A stretch of 5,821 nt of DNA from Pelagibius sp036570545 (GTDB taxonomy: Bacteria; Pseudomonadota; Alphaproteobacteria; Kiloniellales; Kiloniellaceae), in assembly GCA_036570545.1 (NCBI GenBank), contig DATCXZ010000090.1, forward strand, positions 1-5,821, read 5' to 3'. Positions 1 through 4,938 of this stretch are shown one piece after another. Each line of letters begins with the position of its first letter. The first letter of the stretch is position 1. A program made the position numbers and the translations under genes. The notes beneath the pieces were generated by a model. The model made no database searches. It worked only from the letters and a program-made list of their open reading frames with translations, and had not been told where the DNA came from.

Positions 1-895
1 GGCGCTCGACGGCGCCGACGCCGGCGATCAGCAGCCCGGCCATGACGGCGGCGGCGACCAGGGCCGCCCAGATCAGCACCGTCTGGCCGTAGTAGGAGCC
101 GGCCAGCAGCCGCGCCCCGATGCCGGCCTGCGCGCCGGTCGGCAGCTCGCCGACGATGGCGCCGACCAGGGAGATGGCGATGGCGACCTTCAGGCTGGCA
201 AAGAGGAAGGGTACCGAGGCGGGCCAGCGCAGCTTCCAGAAGAGCTGGCCGGTGCTGGCGCTGTAGGTGCGCAGCAGATCGCGCTGCAGAGGGTCTGGCG
301 AGCGCAGGCCTTTCACCATGCCGATGGTGACCGGGAAGAAGCAGAGGTACATGGAGATGAGCGCCTTGGGCAGCACGCCGGTGAAGCCGATGTTGCCCAG
401 CACCACGACGATCATCGGCGCGATGGCGAGGATCGGGATGGTCTGCGAGGCGATCACCCAGGGCAGCAGGCTGCGGTCGAGGGTACGCACATGAACGATC
501 CCGACCGCGAGCAGGATGCCCAGCAGGGTGCCCAGGGCAAAGCCGAGCAGGGTCGAGGAGAGCGTCACCCAGGAATGATAGACGAGGCTGCGCTTGGAGG
601 TGACGGCGCGGCCGAGGACGGTGTCGTTCAGCTCGACCACGACCTGGTGCGGCGCCGGCAGGATCGGCCGCTCCATGGCCATGGCGTCGCCGGCGAGGCG
701 CCCAAGGTCCCAGGCCTCGTTGCGGCGCTCGTAGCCGTCGATCAGCACCGGCGCGTTCAGCCACACCGCCCCGGCGTACCAGAGAACGAGGATCGCGAGG
801 CAGACGACGGCGAGCGGGCCGCTGCGGCCGGCGAAGGCGCGGACCATGGCGCCACGATACGCAAAGCCGGGCGGGCTCAGCGCCTCAGTCGTCAT
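1..895 (-). CDS. ABC transporter inner-membrane permease, NitT/TauT type (3' end outside window)
   Basis: Membrane subunit of an ABC importer, in the inner membrane and partnered with the ATPase immediately upstream. The frame is open from an ATG at 895 to the left edge, giving 298 residues and no stop, so the C-terminus is missing. It reads MTTEALSPPGFAYRG at the start. Hydrophobic segments lie at about residues 28-48, 112-134, 143-166, 174-195, 231-250 and 275-297. Between the last two is LPTGAQAGIGARLLAGSYYG, a loop I recognise from permeases of this family. A degenerate EAA-type coupling loop, LLRTYSASTGQLFWKLRWPA, sits at residues 207-226 and would contact the ATPase. An AGGG ribosome site (906-903) lies 7 nt before the ATG. 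The stretch between the first two membrane segments, about residues 49-108, is long and polar. The position beside pyrimidine-degradation genes suggests a pyrimidine or related substrate, but the protein alone does not show the ligand. Confidence 0.9.
   Translation of the reverse strand, partial: MTTEALSPPGFAYRGAMVRAFAGRSGPLAVVCLAILVLWYAGAVWLNAPVLIDGYERRNEAWDLGRLAGDAMAMERPILPAPHQVVVELNDTVLGRAVTSKRSLVYHSWVTLSSTLLGFALGTLLGILLAVGIVHVRTLDRSLLPWVIASQTIPILAIAPMIVVVLGNIGFTGVLPKALISMYLCFFPVTIGMVKGLRSPDPLQRDLLRTYSASTGQLFWKLRWPASVPFLFASLKVAIAISLVGAIVGELPTGAQAGIGARLLAGSYYGQTVLIWAALVAAAVMAGLLIAGVGAVER
885..895 (-). other. 11-nt stop/start overlap between ATPase and permease genes
   Basis: On the minus strand ATGACGACTGA contains both the permease start (895-893) and the ATPase stop (TGA, 887-885), in different frames. 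Such overlaps usually mean one transcript and translational coupling, which fits two subunits made in equal numbers. Confidence 0.85.
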
Positions 896-1727
896 AGCTT
901 TTCCCTGCGCGCAGCCCCTCGCGCACCCGGTGGGCGATGCGCACGAACTCGGCGCTCTCGCGGATGTCGAGGGTGCGGTCGCGCGGCAGCTTGCAGTCGA
1001 TGACGTCGACGATGCGCCCCGGCCGCGGCGACATGACGACGATGCGCGACGACAGGAACACCGCCTCGGGAATCGAGTGGGTAACGAAGACGACCGTCTT
1101 GCCGGTGCGCTCCCAGAGCCGCAGGAGCTGCTCGTTCAGGTGGTCGCGGGTGATCTCGTCGAGCGCCCCGAAAGGCTCGTCCATCAGGAGGAGATCGGGC
1201 TCGAAGCAGAGCGCGCGGGCGATCGAGACGCGTTGCTGCATGCCGCCCGAGAGCTGCCAGGGAAACTTCTTCTCGAAGCCGCCGAGGTTCACCAGCTCCA
1301 GGTAGCGCGCCGCCCTGTCGCGGCGCTCCGCGGCAGCGAGGCCCATGATCTCCAGCGGCAGCATGACGTTGCGCTCGACCGTGCGCCAGGGATAGAGCGC
1401 CGGCGCCTGGAACACGTAGCCGTAGGCCCGCTGCAGCCGCGCCGCCTCCGGGGTCACGCCGTTCACCGCGATGCGCCCCGCGGTCTGCCGCTCCAGATCG
1501 GCGATGACGCGCAGCAGCGTGGTCTTGCCGCAGCCGGAGGGGCCGATGAAGGAGACGAAGTCGCCGGCGCGAATGGTCAGGCTCACCTCGGCCAGCGCGA
1601 GGACGGGACCATCGGCCGTTTCAAAGGTTAGCGAGAGATCTTCAACCTCGATGACAGGTTTTGCCGCCCCCTCCGTCGCTTGGCCGGCCGCCACCTGCTC
1701 CCGCCGCATTGCCGCCTCTGTCCCCAT
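885..1727 (-). CDS. ABC transporter ATP-binding protein, nitrate/sulfonate/taurine-type importer family
   Basis: Cytoplasmic ATPase (280 residues) that powers the importer whose permease follows. All nucleotide-binding motifs are intact: Walker A GPSGCGKTT (62-70), Q-loop glutamine 107 in FQAPALYPW, signature LSGGMQQR (159-166), Walker B LLLMDEP (179-185, catalytic Glu184), D-loop ALD (188-190) and switch His217 in VTHSIPEA. The FQAPALYPWRTV stretch and the DEITRDHLNEQLL segment after the D-loop are typical of the NitT/TauT/SsuB branch. The start is set by GAGGAG 6 nt before the ATG at 1727. The frame stays open to 1943, but that extension translates a repeat. The first 23 residues before PVIEVEDLSLTF are a low-complexity extension, and Met7 is a weaker alternative start. 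A 408-bp repeat-filled gap separates the gene from the hydrolase upstream. Substrate is inferred only from context. Confidence 0.95.
   Translation of the reverse strand: MGTEAAMRREQVAAGQATEGAAKPVIEVEDLSLTFETADGPVLALAEVSLTIRAGDFVSFIGPSGCGKTTLLRVIADLERQTAGRIAVNGVTPEAARLQRAYGYVFQAPALYPWRTVERNVMLPLEIMGLAAAERRDRAARYLELVNLGGFEKKFPWQLSGGMQQRVSIARALCFEPDLLLMDEPFGALDEITRDHLNEQLLRLWERTGKTVVFVTHSIPEAVFLSSRIVVMSPRPGRIVDVIDCKLPRDRTLDIRESAEFVRIAHRVREGLRAGKSYDD
903..906 (-). promoter_or_regulatory. Ribosome binding site of the permease gene
   Basis: AGGG on the minus strand, 7 nt before the ATG at 895 and inside the end of the ATPase gene. It supports this start over the in-frame ATG 16 codons further in (MVRAFAGR). 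Confidence 0.6.
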
Positions 1728-1733
1728 GCCTAG

Positions 1734-1739
1734 CTCCTC
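1734..1739 (-). promoter_or_regulatory. Ribosome binding site of the ABC ATPase gene
   Basis: A strong GAGGAG on the minus strand, 6 nt before the ATG at 1727. It decides the start against the longer in-frame options at 1766 and 1943, which lie in repeat sequence. Confidence 0.8.
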
Positions 1740-1750
1740 GCCGGGGAGCT

Positions 1751-1912
1751 TACGACATTCATACATCCCTTGCGCCTGCGAATGAAAGAGCCGGCAGGGT
1801 CCAGGCGTGGGATCGCCGCCAAGGTCATCTCGACGGCTCCATAGGCACAACTGTCGTCCCGGCGCTTGTCGCCGGGACCCATTGGCATCAGCGCGTGGCG
1901 ATTTCTTGCCAC
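1751..1912 (+). repeat. Intergenic repeat, copy 1 (left, forward)
   Basis: This copy starts with TACGACATTCATACATC (1751-1767). It continues through about 88 bp of variable sequence to CTGTCGTCCCGGCG, closes a hairpin, and ends with ACCCATTGGC followed 26 nt after the hairpin by CTTGCCAC (1905-1912). The same ordered blocks occur in reverse orientation at 2076-1950. No coding capacity is seen. The outer end lies just upstream of the ATPase ribosome binding site. Confidence 0.7.
1856..1878. repeat. Hairpin with 9-bp perfect stem, repeat copy 1
   Basis: Stem GTCCCGGCG/CGCCGGGAC with loop CTTGT at 1865-1869. No T-run follows on either strand, so it is not a canonical intrinsic terminator. It may still fold in the transcript and shield or pause it. 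Confidence 0.8.
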
Positions 1913-1981
1913 GATTGCATCCCCGCCGCCGCAGACGTCCCACCCTTGAGTGGCAAGATCATCAGACGGCACGGGCATTGG

Positions 1982-2004
1982 GTCCCGGGAACAAGTCCCG
2001 GGAC
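1982..2004. repeat. Hairpin with 9-bp perfect stem, repeat copy 2
   Basis: Stem GTCCCGGGA/TCCCGGGAC with loop ACAAG at 1991-1995, which is CTTGT on the minus strand and so equals the loop of copy 1. The stem differs from copy 1 (GGGA against GGCG) yet pairs perfectly. Confidence 0.8.
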
Positions 2005-2014
2005 GACAGCCCCT

Positions 2015-2041
2015 GTGTGGCGAGAGGGGGTGTGGCGAGAG
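2015..2041 (+). repeat. 12-bp tandem direct repeat, period 15
   Basis: GTGTGGCGAGAG occurs at 2015-2026 and again at 2030-2041, separated by three bases. A small hairpin, GCGGG/CCCGC with a five-base loop (2041-2055), follows. Related GTGTGGCG also flanks the hairpin in the preT-preA gap, so this looks like a local duplication inside the repeat family. Confidence 0.7.
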
Positions 2042-2135
2042 CGGGCCTCTCCCGCACGAGATGTGTGAATGCCGTAGGGTCAAGCCCCGGAACGACAAAG
2101 GTGTGGTTGCCGAGGTCGCTCGGCATACCAATAGG

Positions 2136-3374
2136 TCAAGCACTCGCCCGCTCCAGCATGGCATAGAGCAGCACGTTGCAGCCGGCAGCAAGGTCTTCCG
2201 GCGTGGCGCTTTCGCTTTCGTTGTGGCTGACGCCTTCCTCGCAGGGCACGAAGATCATCGCCGTCGGCGCCACCCGGCTGATGTAGCAGGCGTCATGGCC
2301 GGCGCCGGAGACGATCTCCATGTTCTCGTAGCCGGCGGTGGCCGCCGCCTGCTTCACCGCGCCGACGCAATCCCTGTCGAACACGATCGGCGGCGAGTAC
2401 CAGATCATCTCGATGTCGGCCGCGATGCGCGCCGGCTCGCAGATTTCGGCGCAGGCCTTGCGCAGCTCGGCCTCCATCGCGCTCAGGGTGTGGTCGTCGG
2501 GATGGCGCAGGTCGATGGTCAGAAAGACCTTGCCAGGGATAGTGTTCCGCGAGTTGGGGCTGACCTGCATCATGCCGACGGTGCTGACGGCATGGGGCGG
2601 ATGGGCGAGCGCGATCCCGTTCACCGCCTGCACCAGCTTCGACGCCGCCACCAGGGCGTCGCGCCGGCGGTTCATCGGCGTGGTGCCGGCGTGGGACTCG
2701 GAGCCGGTGAGAGTCACCTCGAACCAGCGCTGCCCTTGCGCGCCCGTGACCACGCCGATGGTCTTCTTCTCGGCTTCCAGGATCGGGCCCTGCTCGATGT
2801 GGGCCTCGAAGAAGGCGCGGATCGGGTGGTCGCCCGGCGTCTCCTCGCCTAGGTAGCCGATGCGCTGCAGTTCCTCGCCGAGGGACTTGCCGTCGACGTC
2901 CTTGCGCGAATGGCCGTACTCCAGGTCGAACACGCCGGCGAAGACGCCGGAGGCGATCATCGCGGGCGCAAAGCGCGAGCCCTCCTCATTGGTCCACACC
3001 GCGACCTCGATGGGCGCCGCCGTCTCGATGCCGTTGTCGTTCAGGGTGCGGATGACCTCGAGGCCGGCCAGCACGCCGAACACGCCGTCGAACTTGCCGC
3101 CGGTCGGCTGGGTGTCGAGGTGGCTGCCGGTGGCGACCGGCGCCAGCGACGGGTCGCTGCCCGGGCGCCGGGCGAAGATGTTGCCCATCCTGTCGACGGC
3201 GATGGCGCAGCCGGCCTCCTTGCACCAGCGCACGAAGAGGTCGCGCCCCTCGCGGTCGAAGTCGCTGAGCGCGAGGCGGCAGTTGCCGCCGGCCACGCCC
3301 GGGCCGATCTTCGCCATCTCCATCAGGCTGTCCCACAGACGGTCGCCGTTCACCTTCAGGTTCTTCACGTTCAT
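2136..3374 (-). CDS. pydC: Zn-dependent M20-family hydrolase, probable N-carbamoyl-beta-alanine amidohydrolase (beta-ureidopropionase)
   Basis: Predicted to catalyse the last step of reductive pyrimidine breakdown: N-carbamoyl-beta-alanine to beta-alanine, CO2 and ammonia, in the cytoplasm. The 412 residues match the usual length of the hydantoinase/carbamoylase branch of M20 amidohydrolases. The metal site is complete: His85 in GSHLDT, bridging Asp96 in GGKFDG, Glu131 in NEEG (Glu130 as general base), His192 in EAHIEQGP and His384 in GVSHNESE. His228 (SHAG), Asn277 (SRNTIPG) and Arg290 (DLR) align, by spacing, with substrate-binding residues known from yeast beta-alanine synthase. The dimerisation domain is roughly residues 210-330. 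The gene starts 11 bp after preA, so the two are surely co-transcribed. L-N-carbamoylases and allantoate amidohydrolases share this fold and metal site, so the substrate rests on neighbours, not on a diagnostic residue. Confidence 0.85.
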   Translation of the reverse strand: MNVKNLKVNGDRLWDSLMEMAKIGPGVAGGNCRLALSDFDREGRDLFVRWCKEAGCAIAVDRMGNIFARRPGSDPSLAPVATGSHLDTQPTGGKFDGVFGVLAGLEVIRTLNDNGIETAAPIEVAVWTNEEGSRFAPAMIASGVFAGVFDLEYGHSRKDVDGKSLGEELQRIGYLGEETPGDHPIRAFFEAHIEQGPILEAEKKTIGVVTGAQGQRWFEVTLTGSESHAGTTPMNRRRDALVAASKLVQAVNGIALAHPPHAVSTVGMMQVSPNSRNTIPGKVFLTIDLRHPDDHTLSAMEAELRKACAEICEPARIAADIEMIWYSPPIVFDRDCVGAVKQAAATAGYENMEIVSGAGHDACYISRVAPTAMIFVPCEEGVSHNESESATPEDLAAGCNVLLYAMLERASA

Positions 3375-3382
3375 CCGTCTGT

Positions 3383-3387
3383 TCCTT
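3383..3387 (-). promoter_or_regulatory. Ribosome binding site of the hydrolase gene, overlapping the preA stop
   Basis: AAGGA on the minus strand shares two bases with the preA TAA stop and sits 8 nt before the hydrolase ATG at 3374. Terminating ribosomes could reinitiate here. Confidence 0.65.
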
Positions 3388-4663
3388 ACCCGGCCGCCTT
3401 GCGGCTGAAGGGGTTGCGCGGGTCCTGGGTCCAGTTCATGTAGCCCTTGCCGTTGTCGACCTCGACCATGGCGATGCAGCCCTCGACCGGGCAGACGTGC
3501 ATGCAGAGATTGCAGCCGACGCATTCGGCGTCGATCACCTCGTAGCGCTTCGTGCCGTTGTCCTTGATGGCGGCAACGGCCTGGTGCGAGGTGTCCTCGC
3601 AGGCGATGTGGCAGAGGCCGCACTTGATGCAGAGGTCCTGGTTTATCCGGGCGACGATCTCGTAGTTCATGTCGAGATGCTGCCAATCGGTCACGTTGGG
3701 GATGGCGGCGGCGCGGAAGGCGTCCAGCGTTCTGTAGCCCTTGCCGTCCATCCAGTAGCCGAGGCCGTCGGCCATGTCCTCGACGATCTTGAAGCCCTTG
3801 TGCATGGCGGCCGTGCAGACCTGCACCGAGCCGGCGCCCAGCACCATGAACTCCGCCGCGTCGCGCCAGTTGGAGATGCCGCCGATGGCGGAGATCGGCA
3901 GGCCGGCGCAGTCGGTGTCGCGGGCGATCTCCGCCACCATGTGCAGGGCGATGGGCTTCACCGCCGGGCCGCAGTAGCCGCCGTGGGTGCCCTTGCCGCC
4001 GACCGTCGGCGTCGGGGCCAGGGCGTCGAGGTCGACCGACATGATGGAGTTCACGGTGTTGATGAGCGAGACCGCGTCGGCGCCGCCCTTCTTCGCCGCG
4101 CGCGCCGGGCCGAGGATGCTGGTCACGTTGGGCGTCAGCTTCACGAACACCGGCATGCGGGTGTGCGCCTTGCACCAGCGCGTCACCATCTCGATGTACT
4201 CCGGCACCTGGCCGACCGCCGATCCCATGCCGCGCTCCGACATGCCGTGCGGGCAGCCGAAGTTCAGCTCCACCGCGTCGGCGCCGGTCTCCTCGACGCG
4301 CGCGAGGATGGCGCGCCAGTTGTCCTCCTCGCAAGGCACCATGAGGGAAACCACCATGGCGCGGTCCGGCCAGTCGCGCTTCACCTGCTTGATCTCGCGC
4401 AGGTTCACTTCCAACGGCCGGTCGGTGATCAGCTCGATGTTGTTGAAGCCGGCCATGCGGGTGCCGTTGTAGCTCATGGCGCCGTAGCGCGAGGAGACGT
4501 TCACGATCGGCGGATCCTCGCCGAGGGTCTTCCACACCACGCCGCCCCAGCCCGCCTTGAAGGCGCGCACCACGTTGTATTCCTTGTCGGTCGGCGGCGC
4601 CGAGGCGAGCCAGAAGGGATTGGGCGACTTTACGCCGGCGATCTCGCAACGCAGGTCAGCCAT
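3386..4663 (-). CDS. preA: Dihydropyrimidine dehydrogenase catalytic subunit PreA (FMN, two 4Fe-4S)
   Basis: Reduces uracil or thymine to the 5,6-dihydro form using electrons passed from PreT; cytoplasmic. The 425 residues have two parts. First is a dihydroorotate-dehydrogenase-like FMN barrel, about residues 1-310. It contains Lys45-Thr46 (VVWKTLGED), Asn75/Glu77 (FNNIELIT), the active-site NFGCPHG with Asn134 and catalytic Cys137, Asn202-Thr203 (INTVNS) and the phosphate loops AIGGISNW and GAGSVQVCTA. These match residues that bind FMN and pyrimidine in mammalian DPD. Second is a C-terminal ferredoxin domain with cysteines 345, 348, 351, 355 and 381, 384, 387, 391. Gly136 stands where mammalian DPD and E. 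coli PreA, as I recall them, have Ser. The ATG at 4663 is chosen for its GAGGAG site and because MADLRCEIAGVKSPNPF aligns with PreA N-termini; a longer in-frame start at 4705 lacks support. The gene is followed closely by the hydrolase and is separated from preT by repeats. Confidence 0.96.
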   Translation of the reverse strand: MADLRCEIAGVKSPNPFWLASAPPTDKEYNVVRAFKAGWGGVVWKTLGEDPPIVNVSSRYGAMSYNGTRMAGFNNIELITDRPLEVNLREIKQVKRDWPDRAMVVSLMVPCEEDNWRAILARVEETGADAVELNFGCPHGMSERGMGSAVGQVPEYIEMVTRWCKAHTRMPVFVKLTPNVTSILGPARAAKKGGADAVSLINTVNSIMSVDLDALAPTPTVGGKGTHGGYCGPAVKPIALHMVAEIARDTDCAGLPISAIGGISNWRDAAEFMVLGAGSVQVCTAAMHKGFKIVEDMADGLGYWMDGKGYRTLDAFRAAAIPNVTDWQHLDMNYEIVARINQDLCIKCGLCHIACEDTSHQAVAAIKDNGTKRYEVIDAECVGCNLCMHVCPVEGCIAMVEVDNGKGYMNWTQDPRNPFSRKAAG

Positions 4664-4670
4664 GGTGGTG

Positions 4671-4676
4671 CTCCTC
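4671..4676 (-). promoter_or_regulatory. Ribosome binding site of preA
   Basis: GAGGAG on the minus strand, 7 nt before the ATG at 4663. It decides the start against the longer in-frame option at 4705. Confidence 0.8.
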
Positions 4677-4701
4677 GGTTCGCACGCCCTTCGCCACATA
4701 C

Positions 4702-4796
4702 CCAATCGTCATGCTCGGGCTTGACCCGAGCATCCAGGGCAACCGCTCCGTCACTCGCCTCTGGACCCTCGGGTCAAGCCCGAGGGTGACAATCGG
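4702..4796. repeat. Paired palindromic repeat (BIME-like), 38-bp inverted arms
   Basis: The left arm (4702-4739) and right arm (4759-4796) are inverted copies matching at 31 of 38 positions, separated by a 19-bp spacer. Each arm is itself a hairpin with a perfect 9-bp stem and a five-base loop: 4711-4733 (ATGCTCGGG, loop CTTGA, CCCGAGCAT) and 4765-4787 (ACCCTCGGG, loop TCAAG, CCCGAGGGT). The core CTCGGGCTTGACCCGAG is a repeat I recognise as common between genes in alphaproteobacteria. It occupies the preA leader, 39 bp before the start codon at its nearest point. No T-run follows either hairpin. Confidence 0.85.
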
Positions 4797-4834
4797 GGAG
4801 TGGCAGGGCTGTTGCGTGTTCTGCATCACGACAC

Positions 4835-4933
4835 CGCCACATACACCGCTGTCGTCCCGGCACTCGTTGCCGGGACGACAGCCTTGGTGTGGCGTGGACG
4901 AGTTGATCCTGCATGAGATGTATGAAGGCCGTC
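4835..4933 (-). repeat. Intergenic repeat, third copy, with 15-bp perfect hairpin
   Basis: This copy shares blocks with the pair at 1751-2076. Read on the minus strand it has the end motif as the complement of GATGTATGAAGGCCGTC (4917-4933), then CGCCACACC, then the GCTGTCGTCCCGG hairpin. CGCCACA (4835-4841) and GTGTGGCG (4887-4894) lie on either side of the hairpin and extend its pairing imperfectly. The end motif stops five bases from the preT stop codon. Confidence 0.7.
4848..4882. repeat. Strong hairpin, 15-bp perfect stem, 5-base loop
   Basis: GCTGTCGTCCCGGCA (4848-4862) pairs with TGCCGGGACGACAGC (4868-4882) around loop CTCGT. In the preT-preA transcript it would lie 57 nt after the preT stop. 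Without a following T-run on the minus strand it is not a standard intrinsic terminator. It could stabilise the 3' end of preT mRNA or slow read-through into preA. Confidence 0.85.
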
Positions 4934-4938
4934 ACACC

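Larger units (their letters stand above)
1950..2076 (-). repeat. Intergenic repeat, copy 2 (right, inverted)
   Basis: Read on the minus strand, it starts with TACGGCATTCACACATC (2076-2060), two mismatches from copy 1. Then come about 55 bp of variable sequence, CTGTCGTCCCGGGA, a hairpin, ACCCAATGCC, and CTTGCCAC (1957-1950) 24 nt after the hairpin. Block order and inner spacing match copy 1, so the two form a large imperfect inverted repeat with their inner ends 37 bp apart. Confidence 0.7.
1728..2135. other. 408-bp intergenic region filled with repeats
   Basis: This gap lies between the hydrolase stop and the ABC ATPase start. It has open frames on both strands, but their translations are low-complexity and arginine/proline-rich, with no recognisable domain and no credible start. 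Most of it (1751-2076) is two inverted copies of one repeat. Positions 2077-2108 carry a half-site resembling the hairpin-and-flank sequence of the preT-preA gap (GGGTCAAGCCCCGGAACGAC). No TTGACA/TATAAT-like promoter and no hairpin followed by a T-run was found, so it is unclear whether the ABC genes have their own promoter. Confidence 0.75.

Noticed and set aside
885..1943. 72-residue N-terminal extension of the ABC ATPase
   Set aside because: The extension translates repeat DNA, and the strong GAGGAG site fits the ATG at 1727.
2070..2092. TTGACC on the minus strand in the repeat region as a -35 box
   Set aside because: No TATAAT-like hexamer lies 16-18 bp downstream, and TTGACC is an inherent part of the CTTGACCC repeat core.
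1728..2135. CRISPR array or coding mobile element in the repeat-rich gap
   Set aside because: There are two inverted copies, not regularly spaced direct repeats. The only direct repeat is 12 bp repeated twice, and no transposase-like protein is encoded.
4210..4230. Apparent loss of the catalytic cysteine in PreA, from comparing GSAVGQ with mammalian LACGQ
   Set aside because: The catalytic cysteine of this fold is the one in N-x-x-C-P, present here as Cys137 in NFGCPHG. The Val position is not the catalytic base, and E. coli PreA, as I recall it, also has Val there.
2136..4649. 837-codon minus-strand frame that could look like a fusion of an unknown domain to the hydrolase
   Set aside because: The upstream half is the out-of-frame shadow of preA, rich in Arg and Gly. 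The hydrolase has its own ATG at 3374 with a ribosome site, and its family N-terminus begins there.
3497..4789. 430-codon open frame on the plus strand opposite preA
   Set aside because: It is antisense to a clearly conserved gene, its translation is rich in Val, Ala, His and Arg with no domain, and long shadow frames are expected in GC-rich coding DNA. It also runs on into repeats.
4702..4882. Intrinsic terminators at the hairpins in the preT-preA gap
   Set aside because: Stems are strong, but none is followed by a T-run on the transcribed strand. The same palindromes recur in pairs and in both gaps, which fits repeats better.
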